Notes under the pieces: model-generated
The model's database searches: none
What the model saw: only the letters and a program-made list of their open reading frames with translations
What the model was told of the DNA's origin: nothing
DNA from: Archilochus colubris
Lineage: Eukaryota > Chordata > Aves > Apodiformes > Trochilidae
DNA: 64,000 nucleotides
Assembly (NCBI GenBank): GCA_023079485.1
Contig: CM041115.1
Coordinates: 23,924,863-23,988,862 of the forward strand
Direction: 5' to 3'
Program-made: the position numbers and the translations under genes
In this document: positions 63,201 through 64,000 of the stretch, piece by piece
Layout of the letters: each line of letters begins with the position of its first letter
Numbering within the stretch: position 1 is the first letter of the stretch

Positions 63201-63467
63201 CTCTTTGTAGCAGAGATTCTTCAATGTAGCAGCTATTTGCCCTGTTTTACATAGCAGGCAAGTAGGTGTATGCCAGTATAGTTGTAATGACTGTATGTCT
63301 TTTAAGATTATTTTTTAAGTGGTCAAGGGAAGAGAACATGTACACAATGGGTTTCAAATATATATGTCTGTACTTTTATTTAGCTTTAGAAAGATGAAAA
63401 ATGAAAACAGTCCAGAAACCCAAAGAAGTAAAACAGGTGCACCGTGGGAGGAAAATGGCCCACAGAG
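10369..63467 (+). CDS. EPB41L4A: EPB41L4A, internal part: 13 coding exons (exons 2-14)
   Basis: Band 4.1-like protein 4A is a FERM-domain protein thought to act at the cytoplasmic face of the plasma membrane and in the cortical cytoskeleton. It has been linked to Wnt/beta-catenin-responsive expression (family knowledge). The 13 exons join to 1142 nt in one open frame, about residues 34 to 414. In order they give the end of FERM F1, F2 (about residues 95-200), F3 (about 205-296), the FERM-adjacent segment with RYSGRT (about 296-330), and a basic linker containing [10 protein letters not shown] and KIIAPSPVK. Identity to the remembered human protein is very high in the FERM part, for example [20 protein letters not shown] and [11 protein letters not shown]. 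All introns are GT-AG. The first coding exon (start Met, about 33 residues) and the C-terminal exons are outside the window. No frameshift or stop interrupts the exons, so the gene looks intact. Confidence 0.96.
11889..12502 (+). mobile_element. CR1 LINE, 3' fragment
   Basis: 5'-truncated avian CR1 in sense orientation. It contains the typical RT C-terminal remnants (CTGGGCTGCATCAAAAGCA, then the region encoding [14 protein letters not shown]) and ends in the degenerate 3' octamer series ATTCTATGGTTCTGTGATTC. Frameshifts interrupt the coding remnant. Confidence 0.93.
12640..13110. other. GC-rich block, no recognised content
   Basis: Directly downstream of the CR1 is a GC-richer stretch open in several frames on both strands (for example + 12652-13077, minus 12639-12956 and 12845-13126). 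The translations have no recognisable domain and overlap one another, so they are probably chance ORFs caused by base composition. Confidence 0.5.
15165..15250. repeat. (CA)15-(A)25-(GAAA/GGAAA)n composite microsatellite
   Basis: Fifteen CA units (15165-15194) run into about 25 A (15194-15218) and then a purine-rich GAAA/GGAAA array. It is low-complexity and probably polymorphic. Confidence 0.95.
18873..18892. repeat. (TA)n simple repeat
   Basis: A short run of alternating T and A with one G interruption. Confidence 0.8.
20353..20404 (+). CDS. EPB41L4A: EPB41L4A exon 3 (FERM F1 lobe)
   Basis: 52 nt; acceptor TGTCTCACAG, donor GTACGT; enters in phase 0 and leaves one base in the split Thr codon. 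It encodes [17 protein letters not shown], matching the F1 lobe that follows SHQT in EPB41L4A. Confidence 0.95.
20405..21467 (+). other. EPB41L4A: intron 3 of EPB41L4A
   Basis: About 1.06 kb of AT-rich sequence ending in a T-rich tract and CCCTCAG. No repeat or other gene recognised. Confidence 0.85.
21468..21546 (+). CDS. EPB41L4A: EPB41L4A exon 4 (F1/F2 junction)
   Basis: 79 nt; donor GTACAG. It completes the split Thr codon and encodes [20 protein letters not shown], then KEEIT and the first two bases of an Arg codon. This is the strongly conserved end of F1 and start of F2, essentially identical to the remembered human protein. Confidence 0.96.
24667..24719. repeat. T/G-rich low-complexity run
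   Basis: Seven T, eight G, then GTTT units and a T-rich stretch. Confidence 0.85.
24853..24873. repeat. poly(A) run
   Basis: Twenty-one consecutive A. No retrotransposed body is recognised upstream. Confidence 0.9.
25163..25260 (+). CDS. EPB41L4A: EPB41L4A exon 5 (FERM F2)
   Basis: 98 nt; acceptor CTCTGTTTTAG, donor GTGAGT. It encodes [19 protein letters not shown] then [13 protein letters not shown], the alpha-helical start of F2 that is typical of FERM proteins (YxFFLQVKxDxLxGRLxCP). Confidence 0.96.
26918..27385 (+). pseudogene. CR1 ORF2 endonuclease remnant
   Basis: Open for 155 codons. It begins with [15 protein letters not shown] and contains [11 protein letters not shown] at about residues 25-35, matching the C-terminal part of the CR1 AP-type endonuclease. 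The catalytic SDH motif reads SGH because codon 26993-26995 is GGC instead of GAC. Upstream endonuclease sequence (26400-26900, including VYYRPPGQ near 26710) is broken by stops, so this is a dead fragment. Confidence 0.85.
27481..28368 (+). pseudogene. CR1 ORF2 reverse transcriptase remnant
   Basis: Open for 295 codons, the longest ORF in the window. RT landmarks in order are [18 protein letters not shown] (about residues 123-140), motif [14 protein letters not shown] (from residue 195), motif [10 protein letters not shown] (from 224) and motif [10 protein letters not shown] (from 255). The conserved ADD of motif C is AND, losing one of the two catalytic Asp residues. Only about 27 residues separate the motif A Asp from SGVPQG, roughly 40 fewer than I expect in CR1, which suggests an in-frame deletion. 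The frame is lost near 28310 and continues at 28343-28567 ([12 protein letters not shown]). Confidence 0.9.
30508..30628 (+). CDS. EPB41L4A: EPB41L4A exon 6 (FERM F2)
   Basis: 121 nt; acceptor TGTCCTCTAG, donor GTAAGA. It encodes [20 protein letters not shown], then [20 protein letters not shown] and the first two bases of the following Met codon. It is the core of the F2 helical lobe and nearly identical to human EPB41L4A. Confidence 0.96.
33115..34553 (+). mobile_element. CR1 LINE, internally deleted copy
   Basis: The sense copy starts in endonuclease sequence: ATGGGGAATAAACACGAGGA near 33155, then a region encoding [10 protein letters not shown] near 33420, and GACCATGA near 33722. It passes at about 33810-33900 straight to the 3' region (GAGGAGAAGGACTTGGGGGT near 33937), so nearly all of the RT domain is missing. 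It ends in TTCTATGATTCCAAGATTC. Stops and frameshifts are frequent. Confidence 0.88.
35490..36264 (+). mobile_element. CR1 LINE, 3' fragment
   Basis: Sense 5'-truncated CR1. It contains GAAGAAAAGGACCTGGGAGT, the region for [16 protein letters not shown], and a degenerate 3' octamer end (ATTCTTTGGCTCTATGATG). Near 35550 about 30 bp of expected CR1 sequence (AAGTGCAAGGTCCTGCAC) appears to be missing. The 5' limit is approximate. Confidence 0.9.
38329..38416 (+). CDS. EPB41L4A: EPB41L4A exon 7 (end of F2, linker to F3)
   Basis: 88 nt; acceptor TTGTTTACAG, donor GTAAGT; leaves in phase 0. It completes a Met codon and encodes [20 protein letters not shown] followed by YGVDLHPVY, the signature linker of F2 to F3. 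A few substitutions distinguish it from human (VAKSL for TAKSL; PAEAEAN for PSEAELN, from memory). Confidence 0.96.
38697..38738 (+). repeat. short direct repeat
   Basis: TATATAAATAAGAAGTAAT recurs after a few bases with one extra A. Small local duplication. Confidence 0.65.
39459..39684 (+). mobile_element. CR1 LINE, short 3' end
   Basis: Sense copy with GGGGAGGTTTAGATTGAATA, then a region reading GAGGTGGTTGAATCATCATC, ending in CCACCAGAATGGTTCTGTG. The wording fits the CR1 subfamilies whose 3' UTR carries ATGTGGTGCTTAGG. Confidence 0.88.
40331..40419 (+). CDS. EPB41L4A: EPB41L4A exon 8 (FERM F3)
   Basis: 89 nt; acceptor TTTTCTCTAG, donor GTATGT. It encodes [20 protein letters not shown], then NKKQVGKYF and two bases of the Trp codon. 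This is the first half of the PH/PTB-like F3 lobe. Confidence 0.96.
40420..41052 (+). other. EPB41L4A: intron 8 of EPB41L4A (short, half CR1)
   Basis: Only 633 bp, the shortest intron in the window. About half is a sense CR1 3' end (40643-40973), leaving 79 bp between the element and the exon 9 acceptor. Confidence 0.9.
40643..40973 (+). mobile_element. CR1 LINE, 3' end
   Basis: Sense copy, from ACCTCAAGGGGGCCTACAAG through GGTGGTGAGACACTGCAAG to CCTAACAATTCTATGATTAT. The 5' limit is approximate. Confidence 0.9.
41053..41116 (+). CDS. EPB41L4A: EPB41L4A exon 9 (FERM F3)
   Basis: 64 nt; acceptor TTATTACAG, donor GTAAGT; leaves in phase 0. It completes Trp and encodes [20 protein letters not shown] followed by D. 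It matches the F3 core strand region ([13 protein letters not shown]) identically to human. Confidence 0.96.
43131..43160 (+). repeat. 16-bp tandem duplication
   Basis: TGGAGGCATTCTTAGA is repeated immediately (second copy missing the last two bases). Confidence 0.8.
44425..44634 (+). mobile_element. CR1 LINE, short 3' end
   Basis: Sense copy with CACTGGCACAGGCTGCCCAG, GGTTGGACTCAATGATCTC and a decayed 3' tail (GGGATTTCTGATTTCTGTAA). Confidence 0.88.
45036..45050. repeat. poly(T) run
   Basis: Fifteen consecutive T in intron 9. Confidence 0.85.
45967..45982. repeat. poly(T) run
   Basis: About sixteen consecutive T in intron 9, followed by a TTTA-rich stretch to about 46018. Confidence 0.85.
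50399..50490 (+). CDS. EPB41L4A: EPB41L4A exon 10 (end of FERM F3)
   Basis: 92 nt; acceptor TTGCTTTCAG, donor GTGAGT. It encodes [20 protein letters not shown] then [10 protein letters not shown] and two bases of an Arg codon. The [15 protein letters not shown] pattern is the hallmark C-terminal helix of the FERM F3 lobe. Confidence 0.96.
50491..51434 (+). other. EPB41L4A: intron 10 of EPB41L4A
   Basis: 944 bp of AT-rich sequence, no recognised repeats or genes. Confidence 0.85.
51435..51512 (+). CDS. EPB41L4A: EPB41L4A exon 11 (FERM-adjacent segment)
   Basis: 78 nt, phase 2 at both ends, so it is skippable without frameshift. Acceptor AAACTACATAG is weak in pyrimidines near the AG; donor GTGAAT. 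It completes Arg and encodes [20 protein letters not shown] followed by YKHRY, the FA segment that in band 4.1 proteins carries regulatory phosphorylation sites (family knowledge). Confidence 0.95.
51513..53429 (+). other. EPB41L4A: intron 11 of EPB41L4A
   Basis: About 1.9 kb. I recognise no repeat or gene. A 51825-52209 stretch is open in short frames on both strands without recognisable products. Confidence 0.8.
53430..53542 (+). CDS. EPB41L4A: EPB41L4A exon 12 (FA end, basic linker)
   Basis: 113 nt; acceptor TGTATTTTCAAG, donor GTAAGT. It completes the Ser of RYSGRT and encodes [20 protein letters not shown], then [17 protein letters not shown], leaving one base. RYSGRT closes the FA segment; the Arg/Ser/Lys-rich remainder begins the basic tail. 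Confidence 0.95.
54389..54935 (-). mobile_element. CR1 LINE, 3' fragment, antisense
   Basis: The only CR1 in opposite orientation. Read on the minus strand it encodes [20 protein letters not shown] followed by [16 protein letters not shown], then the 3' region, ending at TAGAATC/CATAGAATCAGAATG. The ORF 54459-54833 (minus, 124 codons) is this remnant, not a host gene. The 5' end near 54935 is approximate. Confidence 0.92.
56294..56392. repeat. AT-rich (TATTTAT)n low-complexity run
   Basis: Degenerate TATTTAT/ATATAT units over about 100 bp. Confidence 0.85.
59297..59375 (+). CDS. EPB41L4A: EPB41L4A exon 13 (linker, KIIAPSPVK)
   Basis: 79 nt; acceptor TTTTTTCCCAG, donor GTATGT. It encodes [20 protein letters not shown] then APSPVK and two bases of a Ser codon. 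[16 protein letters not shown] matches human EPB41L4A. The N-terminal half diverges from the human linker and appears a few residues shorter (about four by eye), which is normal for a disordered region. Confidence 0.92.
60525..60776 (+). mobile_element. CR1 LINE, 3' end with internal deletion
   Basis: Sense copy from GGAGGGTGCAAAAAAGGTGG through ACATCAGGAACCACTTTTCC to CCAATCATTCTGACATTCTC. After GAACATTGGCA it jumps to a later 3' segment, so the usual GGCTGCCCAGAGAGGTTG segment is missing. Confidence 0.88.
62022..62046. repeat. T-rich run
   Basis: Two T runs separated by CC. Confidence 0.8.
62515..62940 (+). mobile_element. ancient, diverged CR1-type 3' fragment
   Basis: Sense, much more diverged than the other copies. 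It recalls the old amniote CR1 (L3-like) 3' part: GGTCCCATCTTAAAGAAGGT, GACCTAGAAAAATGG, CCTGGGAGAGATTAAGTAG, GACAGAACTAGCAAGGAACA and, at the end, GTTCCATCAAGAGCTATG. Assigned by pattern memory only; subfamily and limits are uncertain. Confidence 0.6.
63145..63192. repeat. (TTTTG)n-like low-complexity run
   Basis: GTTTT/GTTTG units with interruptions. Confidence 0.8.
63384..63467 (+). CDS. EPB41L4A: EPB41L4A exon 14 (tail)
   Basis: 84 nt, phase 2 at both ends; acceptor ACTTTTATTTAG, donor GTAAGG. It completes Ser and encodes [20 protein letters not shown] then WEENGPQ, matching the human FKKAKNENSPDTQRSK...APWEENGPQ. It lies between two old CR1 fragments. The following exon is beyond the window. 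Confidence 0.94.
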
Positions 63468-64000
63468 GTAAGGCACGGCATGATGTCTTATGTATTGGTA
63501 AATATCATGCCATGGCAATAGATTGAAGGATGCTGACATTTTATATTAATTTGTCAATGGGGTCACAATAAACCTGTATTTAATAGAAGCAGATAGATCC
63601 TGTCATGGATAAATAATCTGTTAAAAATTAGGAAAATAGGTATAGAAGGAAGTGGTCACTGTGTGAGAGTCACTAGTAGCTTTTTCCATCTCTTCACAGA
63701 CCTCTGCTATTGAGTATATTTATCAAAGACCTGGCAAAAGAGTGATGGTACAAAATTGTTTAGGATAGTGAGAGTGGAAGTTGTCTGTGAAGAGTGGCAG
63801 AAAGTCACCCAAAGTTTGAGTGTTGAGTCAAAATGAGGTACTGTGGAGTTATGGTGGATAACTTAATGAAAACACCAACTATGTAGGAGTCAAAAACACA
63901 ATTAGTAATTATTAGAAAAGTGAGAGAACAGCATTATGCCGTTACATAAATCTGCGGATCACATGTTTGCTCCATGAACTGTGAGTGCAGTTCTGAAGTC
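63468..64000 (+). other. EPB41L4A: intron 14 of EPB41L4A (5' part)
   Basis: 533 bp of the next intron, largely an old CR1 fragment from about 63700 to the window edge. Confidence 0.8.
63700..64000 (+). mobile_element. ancient CR1-type fragment (RT C-terminal region), runs off the window
   Basis: Sense and strongly diverged. Remnants follow the old amniote CR1 pattern: GAGTTATGGTGGATAACTTA, ATGAAAACACCAACTATGT, CATTATGCCGTTACATAAAT and, at the edge, GAGTGCAGTTCTGAAG. This segment belongs 5' of the segment at 62515-62940 in a CR1, so the two are not one simply interrupted insertion. Limits are uncertain. Confidence 0.6.

Larger units (their letters stand above)
59376..63383 (+). other. EPB41L4A: intron 13 of EPB41L4A
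   Basis: About 4.0 kb. Contains a CR1 end (60525-60776), a T-rich run (62022-62046), an older CR1 fragment (62515-62940) and a T/G-rich run (63145-63192). A 118-codon ORF at 59555-59911 has no recognisable domain and is not considered a gene. Confidence 0.85.

Noticed and set aside
1..64000. CRISPR arrays, operons, tRNA or rRNA genes
   Set aside because: None seen. Gene structure and repeats are those of a bird nuclear genome, so prokaryotic systems are not expected.

Overview
The window is a vertebrate, almost certainly avian, genomic segment. It lies inside a single multi-exon gene on the + strand: EPB41L4A (erythrocyte membrane protein band 4.1 like 4A, also called NBL4). Thirteen coding exons can be read, all with GT/AG borders and a reading frame that stays open across every junction. 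They run from residue ~34, just after the expected first coding exon, to residue ~414 of a protein of about 686 residues in human. They cover most of the FERM domain (rest of F1, F2, F3), the FERM-adjacent (FA) segment and the start of the basic, Ser/Arg-rich tail. The first coding exon and promoter lie upstream of base 1. The C-terminal exons lie beyond base 64000. No other protein-coding gene, tRNA, rRNA or CRISPR array was found.

The bird assignment rests on repeat content. Nearly all recognisable interspersed repeats are CR1 non-LTR retrotransposons of the avian type, 5'-truncated and ending in the ATTCTRTGA-like 3' repeat. No Alu, L1 or B1/B2-like elements were seen. Two older, more diverged CR1 fragments flank the last visible exon.

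Layout: 1-10368 is the 3' part of intron 1. It holds a duplicated exact PBX/MEIS decamer (4008-4044) and a large inverted repeat (two ~270-300 bp arms around a ~460 bp spacer, 5057-6094). Exon 2 is at 10369-10473. Intron 2 (10474-20352) holds one CR1 and a (CA)n/poly(A) block. Exons 3-5 lie at 20353-25260. Intron 5 holds the longest CR1 copy (~25790-29111), with decayed endonuclease and reverse transcriptase regions. Exon 6 is at 30508-30628. Intron 6 holds two more CR1 copies. Exons 7-9 (38329-41116) are fairly close together, with CR1 copies in introns 7 and 8. Intron 9 (41117-50398) is mostly unique sequence with one CR1. Exons 10-12 lie at 50399-53542. Intron 12 holds the only antisense CR1. 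Exons 13 and 14 are at 59297-59375 and 63384-63467. Ten of the eleven CR1 segments are in the same orientation as the host gene.

No previously undescribed gene system is evident. The observations most worth checking are the intron 1 inverted repeat, the tandem PBX/MEIS sites, a strong-looking decoy acceptor 91 bp upstream of exon 2, and the sense bias of the CR1 copies. Exon numbers assume one upstream coding exon, as in the human gene. Residue numbers assume that exon encodes 33 residues, from memory of the human protein.
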